Assembly (NCBI GenBank): GCA_965249685.1
Contig: CBDFMN010000003.1
Span: 1,922,001 to 1,986,000, forward strand
Length of the DNA stretch: 64,000 nt
Direction of reading: 5' to 3'
Origin: RH-AL1 sp965249685
GTDB taxonomy: Bacteria > Pseudomonadota > Alphaproteobacteria > Rhizobiales > Beijerinckiaceae
Below, in pieces: positions 50,071 to 59,463 of this stretch (position 1 is the first letter of the stretch; each line of letters opens with the position of its first letter). A program made the translations under genes and the position numbers. The notes below the pieces were generated by a model. It made no database searches, had not been told where the DNA came from, and saw only the letters and a list, made by a program, of their open reading frames with translations.

Positions 50071-51240
50071 ATGAAGGCCCTCTGCTGGCATGGTACGAAC
50101 GATATTCGGTGCGACAGCGTCCCTGACCCAAAGATTGAGGACGCACGCGACGTCATCATAAAGGTATCGTCTTGCGCGATCTGCGGGTCCGACCTCCACC
50201 TGATGGACGGGCAAATGCCGTCCATGAAGAGCGGCGACGTTCTTGGCCACGAATTCATGGGCGAGGTCGTCGAGGTAGGAAGTCCCAATCATACACTCAA
50301 GAAGGGACAGCGGATCGTCGTCCCGTTCAACATCAACTGCGGCGAATGCCGGCAGTGCAAGCTTGGCAATTGGTCCTGCTGCCAGCGTTCCAATCGCAAT
50401 GGCGAGATGGCCGCGAAGATGTTCGGTTATCCCGTAGCCGGCCTGTTTGGTTACTCGCATATCATGGGCGGTTACGCCGGCGGACAGGCGGAGTACGTCC
50501 GTGTGCCGATGGCCGACGTGGCGCCGATGGTCGTCCCCGATGACATGGACGACGAGCATGCCTTGTTCCTTTCCGACATCCTGCCGACCGGCTGGCAGGC
50601 GGCCGACCATGCCGAGATAAAGGGCGGCGATATCGTGGCGATCTGGGGCGCGGGTCCGGTCGGGCTTTTCGCGATTCAATCCGCGAAACTCATGGGCGCC
50701 GAGCGGATCATCGTCATAGAGACAGTCGCCGAACGGATCGTGCTCGCGAAGAAGGCAGGGGCAACGGACATGATCGACTTTAAGGAAGAGGACGTGTTCG
50801 AGCGGATCAAGGAGATCAGTCGCGGCGAAGGCGCTGATTCCGTCATCGATTGCGTCGGCATGGAAGCGTCCGCCGGCCACGGCCTCATGAGCGTGCTGAG
50901 CAAGGTGCAGGAGAAGTTGACCTCGACCGAGCGCCCCTACGTCCTCAATGAAGCGATCAAGGCGGTGCGGCCCGGCGGCATCGTCTCCGTGCCCGGAGTC
51001 TATGGCGGCCCGGTCGTGCTCAACATGGGTAACATCGTCCAGAAAAGCCTGACCCTCAAGAGCGGGCAGACGAGCGTGAAGCGCTACCTCGATGTGCTGA
51101 CGAAACATATTCAGGACGGTAAGATCGACACGACCTCGATGATCACCCACCGTAGCCGCGATCTCGAAGACGGACCGGAGCTCTACAAAACGTTTCGTGA
51201 TAAGGTCGATGGCTGCGTCAAGGTGGTGTTCCACCTCTAA
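50071..51240 (+). CDS. Zinc-dependent alcohol dehydrogenase (FdhA/threonine dehydrogenase-like)
   Basis: Medium-chain dehydrogenase of 389 aa. The catalytic zinc site is in SCAICGSDLHLMDGQMPSMKSGDVLGHEFMGEVVEVG (Cys and His-Glu). The structural zinc cysteines are in NCGECRQCKLGNWSCCQRSN. The cofactor motif is GDIVAIWGAGPVGLFAIQSAKLMGAERIIVIE, with GGYAGGQAEYVRVPMADVAPM before it. This pattern fits the glutathione-independent formaldehyde dehydrogenase/alcohol dehydrogenase branch; the exact substrate is unknown. AGGAG lies six bases before the ATG at 50071. A hairpin with 7-bp GC arms follows the stop by about 30 bp. Confidence 0.92.
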   Translation: MKALCWHGTNDIRCDSVPDPKIEDARDVIIKVSSCAICGSDLHLMDGQMPSMKSGDVLGHEFMGEVVEVGSPNHTLKKGQRIVVPFNINCGECRQCKLGNWSCCQRSNRNGEMAAKMFGYPVAGLFGYSHIMGGYAGGQAEYVRVPMADVAPMVVPDDMDDEHALFLSDILPTGWQAADHAEIKGGDIVAIWGAGPVGLFAIQSAKLMGAERIIVIETVAERIVLAKKAGATDMIDFKEEDVFERIKEISRGEGADSVIDCVGMEASAGHGLMSVLSKVQEKLTSTERPYVLNEAIKAVRPGGIVSVPGVYGGPVVLNMGNIVQKSLTLKSGQTSVKRYLDVLTKHIQDGKIDTTSMITHRSRDLEDGPELYKTFRDKVDGCVKVVFHL

Positions 51241-51270
51241 GCGATGTATTCAACGAGCTGTGAAGACAAG

Positions 51271-51293
51271 GGCCGCCCCGGTATCAGGGCGGC
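51271..51293 (+). terminator. GC-rich hairpin after the Zn-alcohol dehydrogenase
   Basis: GCCGCCC / GGGCGGC arms around an 8-nt loop, followed by TCGTTCATT. A moderate intrinsic terminator candidate 31 bp after the stop. Confidence 0.6.
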
Positions 51294-51804
51294 TCGTTCA
51301 TTAGAGGCAGGACAGCGGCCATAGGCTCCGGCCTCATGCGCAAAACCGTCGTGTGTATCCATAGCCACGCCTTCGCCCCATGGACGCGCTTCCATGGCGG
51401 CAGAACGGATTTTTGTCTTGCGTGGAAAGGACGCGCTTTCCTGCAAGCGGCGCTCAAGATGTCGAGATGTCGGCACTGCTGGCATGGTTTTGGCGGTCTC
51501 CTACCTCGACGGCTTGGAATCCCACTGCGGGAGATAAGCAGAACAGACCGTATGATGCACAACCGTGGCGCCTCATTTTCGATGAACGATGTCAACAGGT
51601 TTCCCCGTGACATTGGTGCAGCTTGCTATTTTCTTGACTGCTATTGTCGTAATACTGTTGCCTTATATGCCGCAGGTGAATTTGCAGAGAGTGTCTCTAT
51701 ATGTAGGATACGCGCTCTGAACAGACTTGCTTGCCTGGCTCTGGACGCGTTCAGACTGGTTTCTTGGCCTATAGTGGTCGAGCGACGGTCGTTGGGAGAC
51801 TTCC
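51294..51804. other. Intergenic region upstream of the fasciclin gene
   Basis: About 510 bp. A long open frame on the plus strand (51336-51881) overlaps the fasciclin gene, has a Cys/Arg-rich composition and no family likeness, so it is not called. The stretch 51620-51720 is AT-richer than its surroundings and may hold the fasciclin promoter. Confidence 0.4.
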
Positions 51805-52230
51805 TTGGCAGATTCAATGCACGACATTGTCGATACAGCAGTCGCGGCTGGGTCCTTTACAACTTTGGTCGCCGCCGTTAAGGCCGCAGGCTTGGTCGAG
51901 ACCCTGAAGGGGAGCGGTCCGTTCACGGTCTTCGCGCCGAACGATGCGGCTTTTCAAGCTTTGCCCGCCGGAACCGTTGAGTCGCTGGTAAAGCCGGAAA
52001 ACAAGGAAAAGCTCGCCAAGATCCTCACGCTTCACGTGCTTGCGGGCAAGGTGATGGCCGCCGATGTGGCGGGTAAGACCATGTCCCCGAAGTCGGTGGG
52101 CGGCGAGGAACTTCACGTCGACGGCTCTCATGGCGTGGTAGTCAGCGGAGCCAAGGTCGTACAGGCCGATATCGCCTGCTCGAACGGCGTGATCCACGTC
52201 ATCGACAAGGTGATCATGCCCAAGGCGTGA
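51805..52230 (+). CDS. Fasciclin (FAS1) domain protein
   Basis: Protein of 141 aa made of one FAS1 domain: DIVDTAVAAGSFTTLVAAVKAAGLVETLKGSGPFTVFAPNDAAFQALPAGTVESLVKPENKEKLAKILTLHVLAGKVM (FAS1 box 1 with T-V-F-A-P-N-D), and the closing box ADIACSNGVIHVIDKVIMPK. No signal peptide is visible. FAS1 domains mediate adhesion or protein contacts. The TTG at 51805 is preferred over the ATG at 51817 because GGGAGA sits six bases before it, leaving too long a gap to the ATG. A good terminator follows. Confidence 0.88.
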   Translation: MADSMHDIVDTAVAAGSFTTLVAAVKAAGLVETLKGSGPFTVFAPNDAAFQALPAGTVESLVKPENKEKLAKILTLHVLAGKVMAADVAGKTMSPKSVGGEELHVDGSHGVVVSGAKVVQADIACSNGVIHVIDKVIMPKA

Positions 52231-52254
52231 TGCGCTTACTATAAAGCACGGCGA

Positions 52255-52279
52255 GGGCGGTCTCCGGGCCGCCCTTTCT
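52255..52279 (+). terminator. Intrinsic terminator after the fasciclin gene
   Basis: GGGCGG / CCGCCC stem with an 8-nt loop, directly followed by TTTCT. Located 24 bp after the fasciclin stop. Confidence 0.7.
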
Positions 52280-52364
52280 CGTTGTGGGTGCTAGGGCATA
52301 GGCCTCCAACCCAGGCTCTTTAAGCTTGTGGATGGTTGGCTGATTGCCTTTTTAGAGGTGGATC

Positions 52365-53349
52365 GTGGGCCGCAATTATCCCGTCGATCTTCATGCGCGT
52401 GTCGTTCGTCGCGGCCGGTCAGTCGCGGAACGCGGCTGCGGCCCGCCTGGGTACTGGCGAGAGCTTTGCGATCAGGGTAGCGAAGCGTTTCCCGACGTCC
52501 GGATCGTTGGAGCCGGCCAAGCGGAGGCCCCGGCCGGTACGGGCAAGCTTGTTCCCTGCACCGCGCTCCTGATCGGTGTCGTGGAGGAAACGCCGGACAA
52601 TACGATGCCGGAGTTGCGCGAAAGGCTCTTGGCATCTCATGGCATCGAGGTCGATCCGGCGACGCTGTCGCGGTTTCTCTGCCGGCAGGGCTACACATAC
52701 AAAAAAGGCCTCGATGGCGGCAGAGCGCGAACGCGCCGACGTGCGTGAGGCTCGCGAGACCTGGGCCATCCGACGCCAAGCGCGAGTGCGGGCTGAGCCT
52801 GCACATTTCGTCGTCGTCGACGAAACTGCGGTCACAACGAAGATGGTGCGTCTTCGCGGGCGTGCGCGCCGGGTAGAGCGTCTGCTGGGCGACGCCCGTT
52901 CGGCCGTTGGGGCACGCAAAGCTTCGTCGTCGGGTTGCGTTGCCGTGAACTCACGGCACCCTGAATCGTCGACAGGACCGTGGATCGTGCCGCCTTCGAT
53001 CTCTGGATCGAGACCCGACTCGCGCCTACGCTCAAAATGGGAGACATTGTCATCCTCGACAATCTCGCCGCCCAAAAGAGCGCAAAAGCCACGCGGATTC
53101 TGAAAGATCGGGGCGCCTGGTTCCTGTTCCTGCCACCTCCGCCTCCGCCTCCGTGGGCGCAAGCTCCATAGCCCCGATCTCAACACGATCGAGATGGCCT
53201 TCTCAAAGCTGAAAACCCACTCAAGTGCCGCGAAGGCCCGCACCTTCGATGCTCTATGGCATGCCATCGGCAGCATCTGCGACCTGTTCAGCCCACAAGA
53301 ATGCTGAAACTACTTCAAGGCTGCAGGCTACGCATTCGATGCTCTCGCC
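52365..53349 (+). pseudogene. Decayed IS630-family transposase
   Basis: Pieces of an IS630-type transposase in shifting frames. The start MGRNYPVDLHARVV resembles the IS630 N-terminal HTH region. Then come PELRERLLASHGIEVDPATLSRFLCRQGYTYKK and HFVVVDETAVTTKMVRLRGRA with the first catalytic Asp-Glu. Further on, FDLWIETRLAPTLKMGDIVILDNLAAQKSAKATRILKDRGAWFLFLPP has the second catalytic Asp, and SPDLNTIEMAFSKLK the third acidic residue. The last helix is cut by TGA where Trp is expected (ECxNYFKAAGYAFDA). At least three frame changes are needed, so it is inactive. Terminal inverted repeats could not be identified. It lies immediately before the CRISPR-Cas operon. Confidence 0.8.
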
Positions 53350-53599
53350 GAGCTCGAAGACTTCTGGTGCTATCAGCTTCACATGGAATCGCGCGACCGG
53401 GATACGAACCTCTGACAGTAGCCGACATTAGCGCCTTGCCTTGGAAGCAGACTTTTACCTTCGCATCTGAGACTGATTTTACCGTTCTCCCAAGAGATGG
53501 ACATTCATCATGGCCTCGGGCACGCCTTGAGTGTCGACGGACGAGATCCGTCTGTTCGATGGCCGGCAGCTTGGTAATGGCATCTACGCGAGCTTAGGA

Positions 53600-55936
53600 A
53601 TGGAACGAGTGCAGCCACCTCACGTCACCGTTTATGCGCACTCGACGTCGCAAGGCTCGATCTCCTCCTGGGAGCCTCTCGCCGAGCACGCATCGCACGT
53701 CGCTGCAGCGAGCGAGGAACGGGCGCGGCTGATCGGCCTCGCGGCGCTTGGGCGTCTGGCCGGTCTGCTGCACGATGTCGGCAAATGCTCGGTCGAGTTC
53801 CAGGCTTACCTGCGGTCCGCCGATGTAGCACGCCGAGGCCCGGACCACTCGACGGCTGGTGCGGTCGAGGCTCTGCGGCTCTATCCGGGCCCTGTCGGAC
53901 GCATGCTGGCCTTTGTGATCGCAGGCCATCACGCAGGTCTCGCCGACGGGGACGACCTGCAGGCGCGGCTCGGCAAGACGCTGCCTGGCTATGCAGGGTG
54001 GGAGGTGGAGATCGGTCCGCTACCAAAGGCCGCTGCGCTTGCTCCCACACGACGCATCCTTCCCGGCGCTCACCGCGGCTACACCTCCGCCTTCATGATC
54101 CGCATGCTGTTCTCCTGTCTGGTGGACGCCGATTCCATCGCGACCGAGGGGTTCTACGCAGCGGTGGAGAAACGCCGTGTCGAGCGCGATGGGTTCACGC
54201 CCCTGTCGGTCCTGCATGGCCGGTTGCAAGCCTTCATGGCCCTGAAGAGACGCGACGACACGCCGTTGAACATTCGCCGCGCGGCTGTTCTCGACGCCGT
54301 CACGGCCAAAGCCGAGCTGGCGCCAGGCCTGTTCTCTCTGACGGTCCCGACTGGCGGCGGCAAGACGCTGGCCTCGCTGTCCTTCGCGCTCGCTCACGCG
54401 AACCGCCACGACTTGCGGCGCGTGGTCTACGTGATCCCGTTCACCTCCATTATCGAGCAGGCCGCCGGCGTGTTCCGCGAAGCCCTGGCGGGAGAGCCGG
54501 GAGGTGAGAACCGGGACGACGTGCTCGAACACCACGCGAGCTTCGATTGGGAGGCGGCAGGCCGTCGCGAGGGCGAGGACGGGCGCGGCAGCGATCCCCT
54601 GGACCGGCTGCGCCGCGCCGCCGAAAACTGGGCGGCTCCGATTGTCGTGACCACGGCGGTGCAGTTCTTCGAAAGTCTCCACGCTAACCGGAGGGGCCGC
54701 TGCCGCAAGCTCCACAACCTGGCAGGCAGCGTGATCGTGTTGGACGAGGCGCAGACGCTTCCCCTGCACCTTCTGCGTCCCTGCCTGGCGGCGCTGGACG
54801 AGCTCGCCCGCAATTACGGGGCGAGCGTCGTGCTCTGCACCGCGACCCAGCCCGCACTACGCGCGCAAGACGGCTTCACAAGCGGGCTGGATCTACCCAA
54901 CGAGCGCGAACTCGCGCCCGATCCGGACGACCTCTTCGCGCGCCTCAAACGCGTCACGATCGAGCGGCTCGAAGGGCCTGTGACGGACGAGACGGTCGCC
55001 GCGCGCTTCGCCGCGCAGCCGCAGATGCTTTGCATTGTCAACACGCGCACGCACGCGCGGGCGCTGTTCGATGCCATCCGCGACATGCCGGGCGCCGTCC
55101 ACCTCTCCACCCTAATGTGCCCGGCCCACCGCCGCGCCGTGCTGGCCGATGCGCGCCGGCGGCTTCGCGCCGGCGAACCCGTCCGCATGGTCTCGACGTC
55201 CCTGATCGAGGCGGGCGTGGACATCGACCTGCCGGAAGTCTGGCGCGCCGCGGCGGGGCTCGACTCGATCGCTCAGGCGGCGGGACGCTGCAACCGCGAG
55301 GGCAAGCTCGGCACGCTTGGGCGCGTAATGGTGTTCGAGCCCGCCACCGTCGCGCCTCCACACGAGATCAAGCAGGCGTGGGCGGCCGCGCGCAGCGTGC
55401 TCCGCCGCATGGACGACCCGCTTGGGCGCGACGCCATCCGAACCTATTTCCGGGAAATGTACTGGCAGAAAGGACCGGAGGCGCTCGACGACGCCAAGCT
55501 TGACGGCAAGCCGTTCCCCATCCTCGAGCGGATCGCCGAGCAGGCGCCGCAGAAAGGCGAAAAGGACCCGCCGCTCGCCTTCCCCTTCGCCTCCATCGCC
55601 GAGACGTTCCGGATGATCGACGAGGTCATGGATCCGGTGATCGTGCCCTGGCGCGCGACCCCGGACGACCGCGCGTGCGAAACCATTCTCGCCCGCGTCG
55701 CGGCCATGAACAAGCCGCTCGGGCCGGACCTGCGCGCCCTGCAGCAATACGTGGTCGCCATCCCTCGAAAGGTCCGGGCGGACTGGCTCGCGCTCGGCGT
55801 CCTCCGGCCGGTCCACCGGGCGCTGGGCGAGGCGCTGCTCCGGTTCGAGGGCTTGGCGCATTACGATGCGGCGATGGGTGTGCAGCTCGGCAATCCGCTG
55901 GAGCGCCGAGCGGAAGATAACGTGTTTTCAAGCTGA
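53600..55936 (+). CDS. cas3: CRISPR-associated nuclease/helicase Cas3, type I-C
   Basis: About 778 aa. It has an N-terminal HD nuclease (LAGLLHDVGKCSVEFQAYL at about 50-75, DHSTAGA, FVIAGHHAGLADGDD) and an SF2 helicase with Walker A LTVPTGGGKTLASLSFALAHAN, Walker B VIVLDEAQTLPLHLLRP, motif III VVLCTATQPALR and later VRMVSTSLIEAGVDIDLPEVWRAAAGLDSIAQAAGRCNREGK. Cas3 is recruited by Cascade to unwind and degrade the target strand. The start is uncertain: 53600 (ATG), 53609 (GTG, AGGA nine bases upstream) and 53531 (GTG) are all in frame; the family normally begins near VTVYAHS. First gene of the cas operon, just after IS630 remnants. Confidence 0.95.
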   Translation: MERVQPPHVTVYAHSTSQGSISSWEPLAEHASHVAAASEERARLIGLAALGRLAGLLHDVGKCSVEFQAYLRSADVARRGPDHSTAGAVEALRLYPGPVGRMLAFVIAGHHAGLADGDDLQARLGKTLPGYAGWEVEIGPLPKAAALAPTRRILPGAHRGYTSAFMIRMLFSCLVDADSIATEGFYAAVEKRRVERDGFTPLSVLHGRLQAFMALKRRDDTPLNIRRAAVLDAVTAKAELAPGLFSLTVPTGGGKTLASLSFALAHANRHDLRRVVYVIPFTSIIEQAAGVFREALAGEPGGENRDDVLEHHASFDWEAAGRREGEDGRGSDPLDRLRRAAENWAAPIVVTTAVQFFESLHANRRGRCRKLHNLAGSVIVLDEAQTLPLHLLRPCLAALDELARNYGASVVLCTATQPALRAQDGFTSGLDLPNERELAPDPDDLFARLKRVTIERLEGPVTDETVAARFAAQPQMLCIVNTRTHARALFDAIRDMPGAVHLSTLMCPAHRRAVLADARRRLRAGEPVRMVSTSLIEAGVDIDLPEVWRAAAGLDSIAQAAGRCNREGKLGTLGRVMVFEPATVAPPHEIKQAWAAARSVLRRMDDPLGRDAIRTYFREMYWQKGPEALDDAKLDGKPFPILERIAEQAPQKGEKDPPLAFPFASIAETFRMIDEVMDPVIVPWRATPDDRACETILARVAAMNKPLGPDLRALQQYVVAIPRKVRADWLALGVLRPVHRALGEALLRFEGLAHYDAAMGVQLGNPLERRAEDNVFSS

Positions 55937-56014
55937 GCGATAATCCTGTGAACAACTCCGGCGTGCCGCTGCGTAATGCTGCAACTGTCGTAGTTTGTCG
56001 CACGGGAGGGTCCA

Positions 56015-56689
56015 ATGAGCTACGGCATCAGTCTGCGCGTGTGGGGTGAGCGGGCCTGTTTCACCCGGCCGGAGATGAAGGTCGAGCGCGTCTCCTACGA
56101 TGTGATGACGCCGTCTGCCGCGCGGGGCATCCTGGACGCCATTCTCTGGAAACCGCAGATGCGCTGGGTCGTGGACCGCATCCAGGTGCTGAAGCCGATC
56201 CGCTTCCAGTCCTTCCGCCGCAACGAGGTGGGCGCCAAGGCGTCCGCGAGCCTGGCCGAGCGCGCGATGCGGGCTGGATCGACGGCTGGACTCGGTCTGC
56301 TGGTAGAGGACAACCGTCAACAGCGCGCGACGACGCTGCTCACCGATGTCGACTACATCATCGCCGCGCATTTCGAGCTGACGGACAAGGCCGGGCCGGA
56401 CGATACGGCCGCTAAATACTTCAGCATGTTCAACCGGCGCGCGGAAGCGGGCCAGTGCTTCCACCGGCCCTGTCTCGGCACCCGCGAGTTCCCGGCCGAC
56501 TTCGCCCTCATCGCGCCCGAAGCCGACGTGCCGGCCTCGGCGCTGCCCGTCGACCAACGCGACCGCGATCTCGGCTGGATGCTGCACGACATTACGGGGC
56601 CTGAGCGCACCTCCCGCTTCTTTCGCGCCCGCCTAAACGACGACATGCTCGACGTGGGACGCTGCCTCGCGGAGGGGACGGCCGCTTGA
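56015..56689 (+). CDS. cas5c: Cas5c (Cas5d), type I-C Cascade subunit and crRNA-processing nuclease
   Basis: Protein of 224 aa of the Cas5 type I-C/Dvulg family: GISLRVWGERACFTRPEMKVERVSYDVMTPSAARGILDAILWKPQMRWVVDRIQVLKPIRFQSFRRNEV, then HFELTDKAGPDDTAAKYFSMFNRRAEAGQCFHRPCLGTREFPADF. In type I-C there is no Cas6, and Cas5c cuts the repeat hairpin and keeps the 5' handle. Its stop codon overlaps the TTG start of cas8c (TTGA). A 78-bp gap separates it from cas3. Confidence 0.95.
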   Translation: MSYGISLRVWGERACFTRPEMKVERVSYDVMTPSAARGILDAILWKPQMRWVVDRIQVLKPIRFQSFRRNEVGAKASASLAERAMRAGSTAGLGLLVEDNRQQRATTLLTDVDYIIAAHFELTDKAGPDDTAAKYFSMFNRRAEAGQCFHRPCLGTREFPADFALIAPEADVPASALPVDQRDRDLGWMLHDITGPERTSRFFRARLNDDMLDVGRCLAEGTAA

Positions 56690-58521
56690 CGATTCTGCAG
56701 TCGCTCGACCGCTATTACGAGCGCATGGCCGCGCGGGGCGAGGCCGAGCGGCTGGGCTTTTCGCGCGAGAAGATCGGTTTTGCGATCGTGATCTCGGCCA
56801 TGGGCGAGCCTGTGGAGGTAATTGACCTGCGGAAAACCGTCGGCAGGAAACCACAACCGGTATCGCGCGAAGTGCCGGCCGCCGTGAAGCGCACCGCCGG
56901 CATCCTGCCCAACCGCTTGTGGGACAAATCCTCCTACGTGCTCGGCCGCACGGCCGGCGAAGGGCGGCGCACCGCCGACGAGCACGCCGCTTTCAAGCTG
57001 GCCCACCGCGACCTCCTCGCCGGCAGAACCGACACGGGATTGGTGGCGCTGCTCCGCTTCCTCGACCGGTGGCAACCGCAGGATTTCGACGCGCCCCCGT
57101 TCGGGCCGGAGATGCTGGACGGCAACCTCGTGTTCCGGCTCGACGGCGATCTCGGTTTCATTCACGAGCGCGAGGCGGCCCGCACTCTGCTGACAGCTGA
57201 AGCGACGTCTGGGGAGGACGGCGAACCCTGCCTTGTCACAGGCGCGCGCGGCCCGCTCCGGCGCCTCCATCCCAGCATCAAGGGAGTGCAGGGCGCGCAG
57301 AGCTCCGGCGCCGCCCTGGTGTCCTTCAACCTCGACGCCTTCACCTCCTACGGCAAGGAGCAGGGGGCCAACGCGCCGACATCCGAGGCCGCCGCCTTCC
57401 GCTATGGCGCCGCGCTGAATCGCATGCTCGACCGCGGCAGCCGCAATCGCTTGGCCCGGCCGGTCGGCGATGCCACCGTCGCCTTCTGGGCCGACACGTC
57501 GGAAAGTGTGGACGAAGGCGCGGCGACCGCGGCAGAGGCGTTCTTCTTCGAGGCGATCGAGCCGCAGTCCATTGACGACGACCCGCAGGAGACCGCGAAG
57601 TTGAGGAACGCTCTCGAGAAGGTCGCGGAAGGCCGACCGCAGGAGGCCAGCCCAGCCATGCGACGGGGCACGCGCTTCCATGTGCTGGGGCTCGCCCCCA
57701 ACGCGGCCCGCCTGTCCGTACGCTACTGGCTCGACGACACGTTCGAAACCTTCGCGCGGCGGCTGCTCGACCACGAGCGGGATCTACGGATCGAACCGAA
57801 GCCTTTCAAATGGGGCAGCAAACCCGCTGTCGGCCGCATTCTGGTCAAGACCACGGCGCTCCAGGAAAAGTTCGACAACATCCCGCCGCTGCTCGCCGGC
57901 GAGGTCATGCGGGCCGTGCTCGGCGGCACGCGCTACCCGCGCACGTGGCTGAGCGCCGCCCTGATCCGCCTTCGGGCCGGGGACGACCCGTCCACGGGGT
58001 GGCACGCGGCCGCAATCCGCGCCGTGCTCGAACGCGATAGACGGCTGAGCTTGGACGCCGAACGACAGAAGGAGATCCCCGTGAGCCTCGCCAAGGACAG
58101 TTCCGACGAAGCCTACCAGCTCGGCCGTCTGTTCGCCGTGCTGGAGACCGCTCAGCGCCTTGCGCTCGGCCGCCTCAACGCCACCATCCGCGACCGCTAC
58201 TTCGGCGCGGCCTCCGCGACGCCGGCCCTCGTCTTCCCCCTCCTGCTCAAGGGCGCACAGAACCACATCGGCAAGCTGCGCAAGGACCGCAAGGACGTCT
58301 GGATCGAGCGCGAGATAAGCGAGATCATCGACCACCTGCCCGACGCGCTACCCCGCACCCTGAAGCTGGAGGCGCAGGGCCGTTTCTGCATCGGCTTCTA
58401 TCACCAGCGGCAGGCGCAATTCGCCAAGCGGCCGGACGTCGCCAAAACCTTGGACGACCAAACCCCGGACGATACACAAACAGAGAACGAGGGAGATGGG
58501 GATGGGGATGACAACGGCTGA
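56686..58521 (+). CDS. cas8c: Cas8c (Csd1), type I-C Cascade large subunit
   Basis: Protein of 611 aa, normal for Csd1. It begins MTILQSLDRYYERMAARGEAERLGFSREKIGFAIVISAMGEPVEVIDLR, a typical Csd1 N-terminus, with PNRLWDKSSYVLGRT and later KGVQGAQSSGAALVSFNLDAFTSYGKEQGANAPTSEAAAFRYGAALNRML and VGDATVAFWAD. It recognises the PAM and opens target DNA; the C-terminal part supplies the small-subunit function through an internal start in some type I-C systems. It uses a TTG start overlapping the cas5c stop. Its 3' end overlaps cas7 by about 20 bases. Confidence 0.95.
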   Translation: MTILQSLDRYYERMAARGEAERLGFSREKIGFAIVISAMGEPVEVIDLRKTVGRKPQPVSREVPAAVKRTAGILPNRLWDKSSYVLGRTAGEGRRTADEHAAFKLAHRDLLAGRTDTGLVALLRFLDRWQPQDFDAPPFGPEMLDGNLVFRLDGDLGFIHEREAARTLLTAEATSGEDGEPCLVTGARGPLRRLHPSIKGVQGAQSSGAALVSFNLDAFTSYGKEQGANAPTSEAAAFRYGAALNRMLDRGSRNRLARPVGDATVAFWADTSESVDEGAATAAEAFFFEAIEPQSIDDDPQETAKLRNALEKVAEGRPQEASPAMRRGTRFHVLGLAPNAARLSVRYWLDDTFETFARRLLDHERDLRIEPKPFKWGSKPAVGRILVKTTALQEKFDNIPPLLAGEVMRAVLGGTRYPRTWLSAALIRLRAGDDPSTGWHAAAIRAVLERDRRLSLDAERQKEIPVSLAKDSSDEAYQLGRLFAVLETAQRLALGRLNATIRDRYFGAASATPALVFPLLLKGAQNHIGKLRKDRKDVWIEREISEIIDHLPDALPRTLKLEAQGRFCIGFYHQRQAQFAKRPDVAKTLDDQTPDDTQTENEGDGDGDDNG

Positions 58522-59455
58522 GGAGGGCGGCGTCACCAGGCGCCATGAGTTCGTCCTGTTCTTCGACGTGAGCAACGGCAACCCGAACGGCGACCCCGAC
58601 GCTGGCAACCTGCCGCGGCTCGACCCGGAGACGAACCAGGGCCTCGTGTCAGACGTCGCCCTGAAGCGCAAGGTGCGCAACTACGTGGCACTCGCCCGCC
58701 CCGACGCGCCCGGCCACGAGATCTACATGCGCGAGGGCGCGACGCTCAACGTGGAGCACAAGCGCGCCTGGGCCGCCGTCATGCCGGATGTGAGCAAGCC
58801 CGAGGACTTGAAGCGCCTGCCGCGGGAGGAGGCGAAGTCGCGCGCGCTGACGCGCTGGATGTGCGCCAACTTCTGGGACATCCGGACCTTCGGGGCCGTC
58901 ATGACCACCGGCGTCAACGCGGGCCAGGTGCGCGGCCCCGTCCAGGTCGCCTTCGCCCGCTCGGTCGAGCCCGTGCTGCCGCTGGAGATCTCCATCACCC
59001 GCTTGGCGGCTACCACGGAGGCGGACGCGGAGGCCAAGGGCGGCCGCACCATGGGCCGTAAGCACATCATACCCTATGGCCTCTACCGCGCGCACGGCTT
59101 CGTCTCCGCCCCGCTCGCCTCCCACCCCGCGAAGGGCACGGGGTTCTCGGAGGACGACCTCCAGCTTCTTTTCGAGGCGCTGACGGGTATGTTCGAGCAC
59201 GACCGTTCCGCCGCCCGCGGCGAGATGGCGACGCGCGCCCTCGTCATCTTCCGGCACGCGTCCGCGCTCGGGAACGCGGCGGCGCACGACCTGTTCGCGC
59301 GCGTCAGGACGCTGCGGGCGCACGCAGGGTCGCACCATCCGATCGGCGCGCCAGAGACGGACAACTGGCCGCCCACGCGCTGCTTCGAGGATTACGTCGT
59401 GACCCTCGACGGTGCGCCCTTGCGCCAGCTCGTCACGACCGTGGACGTAACCTGA
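58496..59455 (+). CDS. cas7: Cas7 (Csd2), type I-C Cascade backbone
   Basis: Protein of about 319 aa: RRHEFVLFFDVSNGNPNGDPDAGNLPRLDPETNQGLVSDVALKRKVRNYV is the Cas7/Csd2 signature, followed by IYMREGATLNVEHKRAW, DIRTFGAVMTTGVNAGQVRGPVQVAFARSVEPVLPLEISITRLA and GRKHIIPYGLYRAHGFVSAPLASH. It polymerises along the crRNA. Three in-frame ATGs open it (58496, 58502, 58508); GAGGGAG fits the second or third best. It overlaps the end of cas8c. Confidence 0.96.
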   Translation: MGMGMTTAEEGGVTRRHEFVLFFDVSNGNPNGDPDAGNLPRLDPETNQGLVSDVALKRKVRNYVALARPDAPGHEIYMREGATLNVEHKRAWAAVMPDVSKPEDLKRLPREEAKSRALTRWMCANFWDIRTFGAVMTTGVNAGQVRGPVQVAFARSVEPVLPLEISITRLAATTEADAEAKGGRTMGRKHIIPYGLYRAHGFVSAPLASHPAKGTGFSEDDLQLLFEALTGMFEHDRSAARGEMATRALVIFRHASALGNAAAHDLFARVRTLRAHAGSHHPIGAPETDNWPPTRCFEDYVVTLDGAPLRQLVTTVDVT

Positions 59456-59463
59456 CCGCCGCC

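Noticed and set aside
50056..51234. Open frame of 392 codons on the minus strand
   Set aside because: Antisense to the Zn-alcohol dehydrogenase; His/Asp-rich noise.
51336..51881. Possible 181-codon gene before the fasciclin gene
   Set aside because: Overlaps fasciclin in another frame, Cys/Arg-rich, no ribosome-binding site and no family.
56353..57774. Open frame of 473 codons antisense to cas8c
   Set aside because: The plus-strand frame is clearly Csd1; the antisense one has no motif.
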